From contig BCIX01000001.1 of assembly GCA_001600095.1 (NCBI GenBank), positions 5,295,198 to 5,359,197 of the forward strand: a stretch of 64,000 nucleotides of DNA, in the 5' to 3' direction. The position numbers and the translations under genes were made by a program. The DNA is from Bullera alba (lineage: Eukaryota; Basidiomycota; Tremellomycetes; Tremellales; Bulleraceae). Shown piece by piece: positions 1 to 15,652 of the stretch (positions are counted from its first letter, which is position 1; each line of letters opens with the position of its first letter). The notes beneath the pieces were generated by a model. The model was not told where the DNA came from and did no database searches. It was given only the letters and a program-made list of their open reading frames with translations.

Positions 1-2919
1 CACTTGTATTCAGCTTTCCTGCTCCAACGTCATATCGAACGATCGCGGCTTGGCCAGCACTCACCTCGACCATATGCTTTCTCTCCTCGTCGACCATTTC
101 TTGGGTTTCCTCTCTTTCCTTGGCGCTCTCCACTTTGCTGGCCACCTGCATGATCTTAATCCTCGCAAGCGGACTGGTGAAGGCTTCATTGAAGCTGAAA
201 GTATCGTTGGGATTAACGTCTCGACCCTTCGGGTGCTTTGTCAATATGCGGAACTTTCCACACGCAAGTGACTGCAGCGTTCGAACCAAATCTGGATCAC
301 TCAAGTCGGTCGCCGATTTGATCTCCTGATGATGAAATCAGCTAGTCTCTACTTTCTATCGCTCCATTACCCACCGAATAGCCGAGGACGTCGTCTGCTT
401 GAAGCTCTTCAAAGAGCAAAAGCACGACCAAGGCTTGCGTCGATACGTTCAAATCATGCGACCGATTCCTGAACCTCACTCTGACGTCCGCCGTTCCCAG
501 GTTCCCTTGCCACGTCAAGCGCCTTCCGCTATGACGCGAGTCGTAGTACTTTTGGAAAATGCCAGTCGCGGTCACCAAAGCGGAGTGGGAAAAGCTGCAC
601 GACGAGGTCTGAGCGATAAGCTGCGGCCAATACGATGCGGTGAGTACGTTCACAGTGAGCTCAAAGGGAGCGCTCTGGAGACCAAGATCAGTTTCCGGAC
701 ATGGCGATCGCGCAGAGAGGGCTCACGCCGTGTCGGGTCTGATAATTTCGGAAGGTCGTCGCGGATTCCGCCGATATCCTCATATCCGTGAACATGCCCT
801 CAAGCTTCTGTGTGAATTGGAAGCCCCTAATACAATGTTAGTACCTAATGATTGGTTGGCAGTTGCGCGGCTCACATTTCCACCTTGAGCTTTGCCACCA
901 TCCCCTTCTCCGCGTCATCGGAAGCACTTCGAGCGTAGAGAAGTCTTCGCGCCAAGTGCATCTTGTAATACCTCTCAAACTTGTCCTTGTCGTGTAAGAA
1001 CCTGAAGAGGATGATGGTCTTCTCCAGCGCCAATTCGATCTCATCGTCCGATTTCTACATCCGCAGTTGAGCACTTTTCCATGCTCCAAGACGCGATACT
1101 CACTGCTTTGGTGCCTTTCTTGAGATGCTCGTCAATGTACAATGACAGGAACTCGGGTGCCCTCGTGTTCGCATTGATGAACGATTGAAAGGCCTGCCGA
1201 GATCAGATTACTATTAGCTTGATCGAGAACTACTCACCTCGTTGATGGCGCCTTGTATGGCTTTGTCCCCTTCGAATGCTTGATCCAGTAGCCGATCGAA
1301 TTTATCCTTGAGGTCCAAGACATCCTGCACCCATCGCACTGCTGCAGACAGCGCACCGGCCAAGGTCGCACTCTGCGTTCCAGCTCCAGGCGGTCGCGCC
1401 TTGCCTTTACCCTTGCTGCCTTTATCGACAGCCTTGGGGTCCTCATCCTGGTCCATGCCGTCGTTATCTTGCGCTGCACCGTTGAGTCCGCTGGGGCCTG
1501 GGACATTCTGTTCATTGACCGCCGCTTCATTGACGCCCTTGCCCCTTTCTTCGATGTCACTTCTCAGCGAGATCTTCAGGGCACGTTTGCCGACATCCTC
1601 GGGGACTCTGTTGAACAGTGTGTATATACGGTGAAGGTCCTGTACTCGATCCGAATCGATCATACTGACCAATCCCGAGCCGGGCATGTCCAAGATCGCT
1701 TGGAGATGGCGCGAGAGGAGCCTATCTACCAGAATACTTTGGATGGCTGGATGAGTAAGGGTGGAGAGGTAGTGATTTGTGCGATCGGCCTCTTCTGTAA
1801 GTCGACGTTCCACCTGAGATGACGATCCGTCAGTCCTCGCACTGGACGGCAGAGCAGTTAGCACTCACGTTTCGGATGTAGAGACCAGCATCTCCCTTCT
1901 CCAGCATCTTGAATGCTTCATCCTCGTAAAACTCTGCGCTTTGCCGCAGGAATTCCGGTTCAAAATCCGACATGTAAACACTGACACCTCCTTCCCTTTC
2001 GCTGGAATTGAGCCGGAGCAGTATGTCGACGCATTCTCGTACCGTCGACCGAGTGATGGCTTCGCCGTCTCGTTCCAGCTGGACTTGCGATAGCAATGTC
2101 GACATAAGATGTGTGTGCAGAGGGTGCTTGGTCGAGCGAATGATGTGTGATAGGAATAAGGTTAAGCCGACGTCGTATATCTTGGGCACGCCAGCAAACT
2201 CGGTATGCACTTTATCCTGTGGCGCGTGAGTGTCTACTCACGAAGATGGAACCGATCCCACTTACCATATACTTGAGTATATCCTTGAGCTTCCTCATAC
2301 TGCCTGTGTGGTCCTCCCAGACGCCCTTGACGGCCTTCAGAAAGCGGTCACCTTCCATAGCCCGCTCGATAGCTTCTCCGCCAGTAACATAGCTGCTACT
2401 TCCTCCAGCATTGGATCTCGCATTGACATAGCTACTTCCCGTCCTAGGGAATGTAGGGACGATCTTCTCCTCTGCTAGCTGTTCTAGGTGCTCGACGATC
2501 AAGCCTTTCACGCCGTTATACAGCTGGTCGCCGTCTATACCAAGGACAGTCAGCTCCAAGTGACTGATCTGACTCGCATACTCACGCTTGTATAGAACCA
2601 TGTTGTACGCGTATCGATAGTGCTCTTCGAAGGACAATTTAGACGCATTGTGGTTCTGAATCTCCTTGATAGCACCCGCGAGCTTTGTCCACGTGTCCTT
2701 GATCGAGGTTTCCGGTCCAGTCTAGAGGAGCTGTCAGTATCGATAATCACCGGTTTGAGGCTCTTAGCAATTAGGCCGCTGCGCACTCACTCGCTTGGGG
2801 GGTCTCTGCACGGAAACAGACATCAGCACATCGCTCGCAATTGGGATCACTGGACAAGGTAGGAAATAACTTGCGATTTTCGGTTTTCCCCTCCGTGGGG
2901 GGCCGGAACCCATGGACAT
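1..2919 (-). CDS. CUL3: Cullin-3 (E3 ubiquitin ligase scaffold), C-terminus cut by window edge
   Basis: Scaffold of CUL3-RING ubiquitin ligases, binding BTB adaptors through its N-terminal half and Rbx1 through its C-terminal half. Exons on the minus strand give a collinear match to cullin-3. The N-terminal repeat block carries LSFEEHYRYAYNMVLYK (about 2570-2640). The stalk lies at 1214-2210. The cullin homology block FERYYKMHLARRLL is at about 900-1000, HSGRRLTWQ and the beta region at 342-653, and the C-terminal block with TDLSDPDLVRTLQSLACGK and VDEERKHMVE at 1-330. The winged-helix end with the neddylation lysine lies beyond the left edge. I chose the start at 2919 (MSMGSG); an in-frame ATG at 2970 would add 17 residues. 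The predicted first intron is GC-AG (2806-2874) and precedes a 15-nt exon (2791-2805). Family assignment is secure; the other exon edges are approximate. Confidence 0.93.
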
Positions 2920-3258
2920 GTCGCTTGATGGACCTGTGCCCTGGGACGGGACTATGTGCTCGATTGTCAAGCCGACTTAACATAGACAAGAAGAGGACTG
3001 ACAACGCAGCACGAGTGTGACCGCATGCAGACGGCTGGCCGGGTCAACATGGTTGACGGACATCCCCCCCGAACTCCGCAGCCGCACCCTCGAAATGTTC
3101 CGACCCAGCATGCAGCTTGCAGCACACGATAGTTCTTTCGACCAGGTTGCGACTGGGACAATACAATCAACCTATAGCAACTAGGGTTGGAATACCACAG
3201 CTGCAATGGCTCAGGACCCATGACAGATTTCAATCAAGCGGCTCTGTTCGCCATACGC

Positions 3259-5289
3259 ATGGTCCTGCGCAATAGATCCATATCAACTTGTCGCATCAAT
3301 CAGCGCTCTCTCTCTTCAACAAGATCTTCACTTCCGCCCCGGCCAGCAATCACGTTACTGCAACATCGCAGCTTGTCGACAAAGCAAAGTTGGACGCGCC
3401 CGGAGACCTGGGTAGATTTTCTGGAGGATGAGGATGATGCTTCGTACCAGCTGGCGGCGGAGAGTTCGCGAACAGCGGCTGCAAGGGCAACAACCCGTGC
3501 TAAAAACCACAAGCTCCAAGCCGGGAAGGGAGTTGAGCAGTTGAGAGCTGGGAAAGACTCGGTCTCTGGGACATCAAAGACAGGCGACAAGAAAGAGGTA
3601 GCCCAACCAGCTCGGATGGCGTTGACGGACAAGCATCGATGCCCGTACTGTCGACCTCTGCTCGAACTGGTGGTTGCCGATACATCAGAGAGCCTATCCC
3701 GCGCCAAAGACATCCGCGCCGAGATTCTCTCCTACGGCCATCAGCTGGAGGAAGATGAACGATACATCATGGCAGCCGAGAGGCAGCTTCGCGCTCGCTC
3801 GTCGGAGGACTTTCTCATGTGGTTGTCGCTATACCCCACAAGGACCAAAAGGACGATAATCGCTTCGACCCACGTCCTCGACAGTCATTTCTACCCAATC
3901 ATCCAGCTGTTACATGACCGGCAACGTCAGCAAAAAAATTCGGAAGTCGTCGCCAATTTCATCAGCATCTGTGCCGATAAGGGATTGCTGTCCACCATTC
4001 TACCACCGTTGATGGACTGCCTCACGGCGACATTCGATCCGGCCAGATCGTGGATTGTCCTCAAAGATGCTCTGGAGAGGTACCAATCATGGCTTTTCAA
4101 GAGCATCACTCCTATAAGTCAAGCCAGTCGCGCCAAAGACGCTTTACAGCAAATTTCTTCGTGGCTCGACTTGTATCTCCAGAAGATGTTGGAGCAGGGA
4201 CATGTCGATTTTGCGGACAAAGTCATCCTGCCACACTTACAGAACCATGGAGTGATCTTGAGTCCAGTCACGAAACGATGGATGACGATGCGAGCCGCCC
4301 ATTCGAACGGAGCATCATCATTTCGACCTGTATACCCACCTTTCAATCACGGGGAACCATTGGTACTTCGTCTAAAGCATGCCACAGAGGATCCGCCCGC
4401 TCCGATGGATCTTGCAGAGGTGATCCGTGCAACATCCCGAGTCGGAAGCTGGATGGGGAAGAAGAGCTACTTTTCACGCTTCCTCGCCATGTATGGGTTC
4501 GAGAACATCAATCGGCAAAATCTCCTGCGAGTCAGGTTGAAGCGGCGTCACGTACAATGGTACAAGGCCTCGATCTTGATCCTGCAGGGTACTGGTGATC
4601 ATGCGGCCGCGGTAGAATACTTTGGGTCGCACTTTGTCCCATTTGGTATTCCACCACATCCCTTTTTGGATTGGACCGTGCAGAAGGGCCGACATCGACG
4701 TTTACTGCGCGCATATCCCGACACAGAGGCCCTCGACATCATCTTACCCTCGCTGATATACACCCTTCCACCCGCCGAACAGCTAGGCTGGGGTGACTTT
4801 TGGCGAGACTTTGTGAGCAAGAATTCAACACTGGCACCGGCCTCGAGGATCGACTCGGCTGTTGTCAACAAGGTCGTTGCGATCGTCGCCCAGAGATTTG
4901 GCTTCTCTCCAGCTCGACGCGCTCTCGGGCTCACAGTCGAACACGGTCTCGCCCCTGAAGAGCCAGCATGTGCCGCCTTGCTCATAGCTCTGGCGAAATC
5001 AGGTCAAACCGAAGCTCTGATGGCGGTACTCGGACGGATGAGCAGGGAAGAAGTCATAGGATGGCCGGAGAATGGATTGCATGGATTCAAATGGCCAAAA
5101 CCCAGTCGAAGCACTATGGAAACCGTGAGACAGTTGCGAGAGGAATCTGTGCTCCTTGGACTGCGAGCTGCGAACGGAGGAGTTACAACGATGCGCCAGA
5201 AGAGGTTGAATGCGAGGTTGAAACGGGCAAAAACAGCAGCCTTCAATCTGCTATCGAGGTCAACTGGCGAAGGGGAAGGGCGCATGTAG
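3259..5289 (+). CDS. Uncharacterised protein, probable mitochondrial targeting
   Basis: A long intronless reading frame that I do not recognise. It opens with a classic basic, hydroxylated, acid-free leader (MVLRNRSISTCR, then RSLSSTRSSL), as expected of a mitochondrial presequence. For that reason I prefer the ATG at 3259 over in-frame ATGs at 3187 and 3220. From 3259 the product is about 676 residues. The mature part is rich in helix-forming segments such as ALLIALAKSGQTEALMAVL (about 4970-5030), which recalls helical-repeat (PPR-like) organelle RNA-binding proteins, but no clear 35-residue periodicity is visible. A CPYC pair lies near residue 130. The C-terminus is basic (RQKRLNARLKRAK). 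It lies tail to tail with mL38. A mitochondrial gene-expression role is a guess. Confidence 0.8.
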   Translation: MVLRNRSISTCRINQRSLSSTRSSLPPRPAITLLQHRSLSTKQSWTRPETWVDFLEDEDDASYQLAAESSRTAAARATTRAKNHKLQAGKGVEQLRAGKDSVSGTSKTGDKKEVAQPARMALTDKHRCPYCRPLLELVVADTSESLSRAKDIRAEILSYGHQLEEDERYIMAAERQLRARSSEDFLMWLSLYPTRTKRTIIASTHVLDSHFYPIIQLLHDRQRQQKNSEVVANFISICADKGLLSTILPPLMDCLTATFDPARSWIVLKDALERYQSWLFKSITPISQASRAKDALQQISSWLDLYLQKMLEQGHVDFADKVILPHLQNHGVILSPVTKRWMTMRAAHSNGASSFRPVYPPFNHGEPLVLRLKHATEDPPAPMDLAEVIRATSRVGSWMGKKSYFSRFLAMYGFENINRQNLLRVRLKRRHVQWYKASILILQGTGDHAAAVEYFGSHFVPFGIPPHPFLDWTVQKGRHRRLLRAYPDTEALDIILPSLIYTLPPAEQLGWGDFWRDFVSKNSTLAPASRIDSAVVNKVVAIVAQRFGFSPARRALGLTVEHGLAPEEPACAALLIALAKSGQTEALMAVLGRMSREEVIGWPENGLHGFKWPKPSRSTMETVRQLREESVLLGLRAANGGVTTMRQKRLNARLKRAKTAAFNLLSRSTGEGEGRM

Positions 5290-5409
5290 ACTGGCTTGGT
5301 CGTTGTACTGAAGCGACAGTAGTGATGCAAAGTTTTACATGTACATTGGCAGTGCTATGAAGATCGCGGATAACCAACTCCTTCCGCTAGGCTGGCGTCA
5401 TCCATGCAT

Positions 5410-6780
5410 CTATCCCTCGAATACTGGATCCGGGTCGTCATCTGGAAGGCCTTGCAGCATCTTGTCTCCTGCCAGCGCCGCGTCTCCCGCCTCCATGACT
5501 CCTTCCGCCAATCCCGCTCGCTCGAATTCCTCCAGACTAGCCAACCACGCTTTCTCCCTCAATTCCTGAGCTCTACTCTGAACCGAGCTCATTGGTCTGT
5601 CGTACCGCTCCTCCCTCGGTGCCCTCCTGTACGCTGGTGCCATGTCGGCGCCTCGGTACTCCTGCCAGACCTTGTTCGTGTATTTCTCCTCTGCCTTGCT
5701 GTACTCTAGCTTGAGCAAGTTGACGCCGACAATCGAGGCCACTGTTTGCTCCTGATCCGTGATGTACTTTCGAAGATCGAAATTCTCCCTGGCGGGAAGT
5801 GGGGCGTCGCGTACGAGCTTTTTGTTGGGTTGACGAATGAGGAAGAAAATCAATCGGTGTGTACCAGATCCGTAAGCTGGGGCGGGAGGCTCCCATGATA
5901 GTTCGTCCACGTCTTGACCCGTCTTGCTCATGAGATCGACATGACCTGTCTCTATAGAGAGCGATATGTTCCTCTTCATGTAGTGCAACCGGGTGGTGTA
6001 CGACCGATCGGCTTCGTTGGGCTCGTCGGGGTTGATAACTAGCAGTGTGTATAGCGTTTCGGGGAAGGGAATAGAGTATAGCGGTTGCGAAGGGTTGTGG
6101 AACGGTTGGTAGTAGACCGCCGGGGGTTTTCCGAGACTCGAGCAGTTGATCTTCACTCCAGGTTCCAACTCGTCTCCCTTCTTCAAGCTCTTTTCGCCAT
6201 CCGAGGGCGAGTAGCTCGTGAAGTTATTGCTGATGGTAATGGACAGAGGGTTGGTCCCGCTGATCTCCGGGATGACATCGGGGACGATCTTGTTCTGAAA
6301 CACTCTTCCCATGATCAGATCCAGGCCTCCGTGCTTCTTCCACCTTCCCTCGGCTAGATGACGGATGGCGTGTCGATGCATCTGACCTTTTCCTTTCGTC
6401 CGGTCGAACTCTCTCCTCGTCGAAGGGTGGTGCATTTGGGCCTCCACCTCTAGCGCTTCGATCTCCCCAAGCTGTATCGAACTGGGCTTGGGTGTTGCCC
6501 GTAGCTTCTCCGCTCGAGACATGAGATTGTCTCGATACTGATCCAGAAACGCAAGAGCCTCGTCGTAGACTGGGAACCGTCCAGCAGGAATGGCAGGGGT
6601 CCATGCAGGAGCGGACCACTTGGAAGAGCTTGAGCCGCCGTCCACTGATTCATTTGAATGTGACTGGTCAGACGATGAAGAAGTTTCGGCGGCTGATGAA
6701 GCGTTTCTGATGGAACATGGCCGGCCGGTGGATCTTGCGGCTGCTCTAGCCAGTGACCTGACTGTTTGTGGTCCTCGCAT
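5410..6780 (-). CDS. MRPL35: Mitochondrial large ribosomal subunit protein mL38 (MRPL35-like, PEBP fold)
   Basis: A single-exon gene of 456 residues. The N-terminus (MRGPQTVRSLARAAARSTGR) is an Arg/Ser/Ala mitochondrial leader. It is followed by a Ser-rich linker and a helical stretch, FPVYDEALAFLDQYRDNL. Residues roughly 190-370 form a phosphatidylethanolamine-binding-protein fold, with LYTLLVINPDEPNEADRS and YGSGTHRLIFFLIRQPNK marking the conserved ligand-pocket strands. This arrangement (leader, helical N-terminal part, PEBP domain, basic C-terminal tail) is that of yeast Mrpl35 and animal mL38, a component of the mitoribosome large subunit. The start is the first in-frame ATG and sits in a strong leader. 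It is divergently arranged with the deubiquitinase gene, about 500 bp apart. Confidence 0.88.
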   Translation of the reverse strand: MRGPQTVRSLARAAARSTGRPCSIRNASSAAETSSSSDQSHSNESVDGGSSSSKWSAPAWTPAIPAGRFPVYDEALAFLDQYRDNLMSRAEKLRATPKPSSIQLGEIEALEVEAQMHHPSTRREFDRTKGKGQMHRHAIRHLAEGRWKKHGGLDLIMGRVFQNKIVPDVIPEISGTNPLSITISNNFTSYSPSDGEKSLKKGDELEPGVKINCSSLGKPPAVYYQPFHNPSQPLYSIPFPETLYTLLVINPDEPNEADRSYTTRLHYMKRNISLSIETGHVDLMSKTGQDVDELSWEPPAPAYGSGTHRLIFFLIRQPNKKLVRDAPLPARENFDLRKYITDQEQTVASIVGVNLLKLEYSKAEEKYTNKVWQEYRGADMAPAYRRAPREERYDRPMSSVQSRAQELREKAWLASLEEFERAGLAEGVMEAGDAALAGDKMLQGLPDDDPDPVFEG

Positions 6781-7282
6781 GGCGGTGGGTGGGACGTGTC
6801 GATAGTTGTTGAGCAGAGATAGTTGATGAGTTGCAGCAAGTACGGAAGCTGCCTCACTCTACGGTGGTAAACGCCGCCAACTTTTTTTCGGCTACCATCT
6901 CGGTGTGGCACACTCAGCAACATCTCACGTTACTTGCATCCTCTTGCATCGACTACCGACGAGCCTCTACAATATGGATCACAAGCCTTCCCTCATGATG
7001 GCTCTACATGACATGCAGCTCATGCCATCTGCCATATACAGTTCCTGAGGTAGGCTCTACATTGCTACAGTGCATCCCGCTCTTCTAATCGTCCTGCTGC
7101 GCCTGTGATAATTTGCTTCCGTGATCCGAAACCAACCCGCTGCATGATCATCGTCCTTCCCCAAAGCTCTCTTTTAAACTAGCTGAACAGCGGAGCAGTC
7201 AGCTTGATCACGCTGAGCCGCATCCGTGATCCCTCTCCACTGCTTGCACCGTACCTGTGTACACCCTCAATGGCGGGTGAGC
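6781..7282. other. Divergent intergenic region mL38 / deubiquitinase
   Basis: About 500 bp between two divergent starts, presumably holding both promoters. An ATG at 7270 (ATGGCGGGTGAGC) is out of frame with the deubiquitinase ATG at 7283 unless a very short first intron is used. I see no RNA gene or repeat here. Confidence 0.5.
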
Positions 7283-12155
<4,873 letters not shown>

Positions 12156-12432
12156 TGAGTCTTGTGTAACTTATATAGTACTCTGCCAGTCCAGTGGGAA
12201 GTGCCTCGATGTATTAAAGCTTGAAACATGGTGCAAGTCCTTACGGGCTGCTGTGCATTGGATGGTGCTTGATGATGTGCCGTATTCATCCCTCCGCACG
12301 GGGTCCCTCAACCTCTGGTGGGACTTTGACTACTCCTCTATCTAGGCAAGCTTTGACCGCCTCTACCTCTGGGCCAGTGCTCGATCTGTTGTGACGTATG
12401 AGCCTTGACGCAAGCTACGATTGACACCGGAC

Positions 12433-13815
12433 TCACTTTAACAACTCGTCAAGATACGCTCTCAATACGGGTCCAGCAGACCGTTCCATTTTGGAATCGC
12501 CAAAGTCGGGTAGATTGCGGTCGGCTCGGGAGGGTCCCAGGGAGATCATCAGGACTTGCTTTTTCTGCTCTACGGCCTGCTTGACCAGTCTAAAGGCAGA
12601 ATAGGTTGCCAGCGAGGTTCCCATGACCAAGACTTGCGACGCATTGTCCATCATCTCGAGCCTGAAAAGCTTTCGATCAGCCCGGAGAGATGAACAGCTC
12701 GGCCGGGAGCCGACTCACGATTTAGACCGCGTTTGTTCTGTCAAAGTCTCTCCCTAATCGACAATGAGCCACGTTAGACCAATTAAGACTTGCCTGTACT
12801 CACGAAGAAGACCACGTTTGGCTTTACTATACCCGCCTTGGACATTTTCTCTTCTTCACACAACTTGCAAGTAGGCACCTGGAAGCTGGTGTAGTCTACG
12901 CCATGTAGCTCGACGTCACCATCGGGGTTGGTGCGGGGCCGCTGGCCTGTCCTCTCGGCTTCTTTTGCCCCTTCATCCCAGATCGGGTTCATTCTAGCAA
13001 TCTCCTCTTGATAGTCGTCCCTAGGCTGGTCATGCCGGTGTTGAAGGCAGTGGACCTTTGCCAATGTCCCGTGCAGCTCCAGTATTGTCGAAGGGGGCGG
13101 TGATTGCGGAGAGTTTGGCAAGGCTGAATGTAGCATCCTAAGTGCTTTTGGATGAAGGTTGTCTACCTGAAAAAAGGGTCAACAAGTGGCCAGTGGGTTG
13201 TCACGAATGATCTAGCTCACATTTTGCGTTATCAAATCTGGAGCAAGGCCCAGGAGCTGCAGAGCTGCGACGTATATATGTGTGGGATTCGGCTGGGCAT
13301 CACGGACTGGCGGATACTACTCTCATGGTCAGAGGTGATAGGTTTTACATCTCACTGTGACTCACACCTAAGAAGGATCTTGCCCAGTCTTCACAGAGCC
13401 GTCAGCTTCGTTTCAGTAATCTCCAGAGTCAGGTCTCACATCGCTTCCTATATCGGTCTGGTCAGCTCATCTGACACCCAAGTAGCTTTAGGTACTGACC
13501 TGAAATGCTCCCCACGAGGCGTCTCTTCCACTAGCTCCTGATACATTATTGGCCTATAACTAGTCAATGCCTGTCGGGGCGAGGGGAGGTGACTAACTTG
13601 TAATTGGGATTCGAGTAACTGCCTTCTGCACCCCTATATGCCCTGATCCCGCTGTCGACGCTGATTCCGGCTCCCGTCAACATGACCGTCTTGCCCTTGC
13701 CCTTGTCCAGAAACTCTGCTAGATGCGCTGCAGCCTGTTTTGGTGGGAGGCGTGTAAGAGCGGACGGTGGAAGTGGAGGTGCGGGTGGCAGCGTCGGGAT
13801 CGATATCCGTACCAT
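12433..13815 (-). CDS. SIRT4-like class II sirtuin (NAD+-dependent protein acyl-lysine hydrolase / ADP-ribosyl family)
   Basis: Sir2-family enzyme assembled from about six exons. The start at 13815 gives MVRISIPTLPPAPPLPP. Motifs in order: the NAD pocket TVMLTGAGISVDSGIRAYRG (13606-13700); RPIMYQELVEETPRGEHF; YPPVRDAQPNPTHIYVAALQ; ITQNVDNLH, carrying the QN-D triad; and ELHGTLAKVHC with the catalytic His. The zinc ribbon pairs appear as CLQH and CKLC, so the second ligand is His instead of Cys. NVVFFGE and VLVMGTSLATYSAFRLV then complete the Rossmann fold. GAGIS-D-SGI plus RAYRG is closer to SIRT4 than to the Hst2 gene at 49 kb. SIRT4-type proteins are usually mitochondrial; no strong presequence is obvious here. 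Exon edges are inferred from GT/AG and phase. Confidence 0.87.
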
Positions 13816-14112
13816 GGTGTAGAGCTATATTGGGTAGACAACGAATGTTGTGGATATCTGAGCCTTGCTTAAATCCCGACAAGTCGACGTTATGTGCAGT
13901 CCTGTAGTTAGATGGACAGACAGCTTCTGACTTTGACCCACTTTCAATCGATCGGATATTTGTTGAGCTGTATGACGTCTACGTCCAAATTATGCTCCCG
14001 CCACGAGACATCTCTTTGCCCGTCGATCTATGAGTCGAGTGGATTGATTGCATTATTCTGGTATGAGACCATCTATGAACAGGTTTATACAACGAGACGA
14101 CGTGAAGACATA

Positions 14113-15301
14113 TTACAATTCGAGACCGACCAAGACCCATCGCTTCGGATCCCATTCCCATCCGCCTTCCAGGCACCCCGGGTTGACCACCTGACCGCCG
14201 ACATACATCAACGAGTGTAACAACTCTCCTAGCCCCTCATTCCCCCTGTCGTGCTTGTCAAGCACGAGCAAGAGACTCTTGGCCTCTATAGCGTCCGCAG
14301 CCAGATCCAGAAGAGCCGTGAGCGAATCGCGGATATCCAGCGCTTCGGACATTGAGGATGGCGGCGAAGTGGGAGAAGTGGTCTTTGGACTGGACAACCT
14401 TGTTGGATCGTGTGGCCGCAAGACTTCAGAGAAGTTGGCCGAGAGCTCCTCTGCTCGATGGGACGCCGTATGGGGCGGCGGAAGATGCACGAATGCTGTC
14501 CTTCCTTGATCTGGATCATCCACCACGAAACCGTAGAGGACGTGGTCAGGCGGTGTAACGATCTCTAAAGGATGAGAGATGTTCGTGAGATACGAGGCGT
14601 GGTACGGGAAAAGGGCAGACACCAGTGGTATTGTGACTGGTGTTACCTCGGTGCTACTTCTTGGTGATACATCCTGAGAGACAACCATTCGACCGCTGCC
14701 AGATGAAGAGGGCGTGAGAGGCAACTCCTCACTTGAAATGCAGCTTGTCTTCGGTTGCGTGATGTGCATCACGGGGGTGAAAGAGGACGGTGGCGTAGGT
14801 GGATAGGAAAGAGGTGTAGGTGGTATATCTTGCTGATTTGTACCGGTGACCGAATGACGATTTGACGAGACCAGGTTGGTGTGTTGAGAGAACGGAAACA
14901 GGTAGGACGTCAAGGACTCTCTCACTCTCCTTGGCGACCCGCCGACCACATTGTCGACGGGCGTTCTCCTCCTGCCTTCCTCAAAACCACTGCCGGCCTC
15001 CGCCCGCGAACGTAGTGCGTCCGCCTTGTGTGCTTCGCATTAGCGGCTTGTCCGCATATACCCAGATTTGACCGCCCTCGCCGCCAGCGCGTGCTACAGC
15101 TAGAGGGGTGTTGAATGGGTCGTCGATGTCGTGATGGTAGGTCTGGGAGAATAAGAGAGGGAGAGGATGGTTGGTTGCCCCATTGCCAGCGTTTCCAAGG
15201 CCGCCGCTACAAAGCTTAGCTGACTGTCCGACTATCTGTAAGAGATGTCCCACTCACGCGGGCAATAGATTTCGATTGGAAGTCGACAATGGTCTAGACA
15301 T
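14113..15301 (-). CDS. OAZ1: Ornithine decarboxylase antizyme, decoded by +1 ribosomal frameshift
   Basis: Antizyme binds ornithine decarboxylase, directs it to ubiquitin-independent proteasomal degradation and limits polyamine uptake. Exon 1 is 15258-15301 (MSRPLSTSNRNLLP); intron 15207-15257 is 51 nt. Exon 2 (from 15206) runs in the zero frame to TTT-TGA at 14981-14986. Skipping one base (T at 14983) continues as GAG-GAA in an open frame to TAA at 14113-14115, for 378 residues in all. The second frame carries the antizyme core: GRTAFVHLPPPH, then IRDSLTALLDLAADAIEAK and LLHSLMYVGGQVVNPG, ending WVLVGLEL. This matches the antizyme pattern of a short first ORF, an in-frame UGA shift site and an acetyltransferase-like C-terminal domain. 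Elevated polyamines stimulate such shifts in the family, closing a feedback loop. It lies head to head with the Bax-inhibitor gene. Confidence 0.92.
14981..14986 (-). promoter_or_regulatory. +1 programmed frameshift site of antizyme (TTT TGA)
   Basis: The zero-frame ORF ends ...TGG TTT TGA; the +1 frame continues GAG GAA GGC. The upstream frame (exon 1 plus most of the spacer) and the downstream antizyme domain are both open and overlap only around this point. UGA in the A site with a slippery P-site codon is the known antizyme shift geometry. The last zero-frame codon is UUU here, whereas vertebrates use UCC. Confidence 0.88.
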
Positions 15302-15652
15302 GCTGCCAGTGGTAGAACAAGGTAAGGTGTGCTGTTTTCGAAAGGGGTCAGCACGTGTGCGCTACACCAGTCACAGTTTCAGCTCACCTGATCTGTAAAT
15401 GGATGGTTGTCGTTGCTGTGGTCTATGGTCGGATGGGAGGTGTAAGCCGAGAAGCGACGAGTGACGAGATGACATGGTTCGACTGGGTGGGTGGCGAATC
15501 TGCCACCATTTGCAAATCACCGGAAATGCCGAGAGAGGTTTGGGTGGCAAAATGTCGATCTCGCTCCCCATCCACCTCGGACACGCGTCATGTCGTTCCA
15601 TCTCTATCCTCCTCGTTTGTCCTTTGACGTCCAACTAGTCAACACCAGCAGC
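15302..15652. other. Bidirectional promoter region, antizyme / Bax-inhibitor gene
   Basis: About 350 bp between two divergent start codons. No other gene is visible. An in-frame upstream ATG at 15590 could lengthen the Bax-inhibitor protein, but MALPPKY at 15653 is the better family-like start. Confidence 0.5.
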
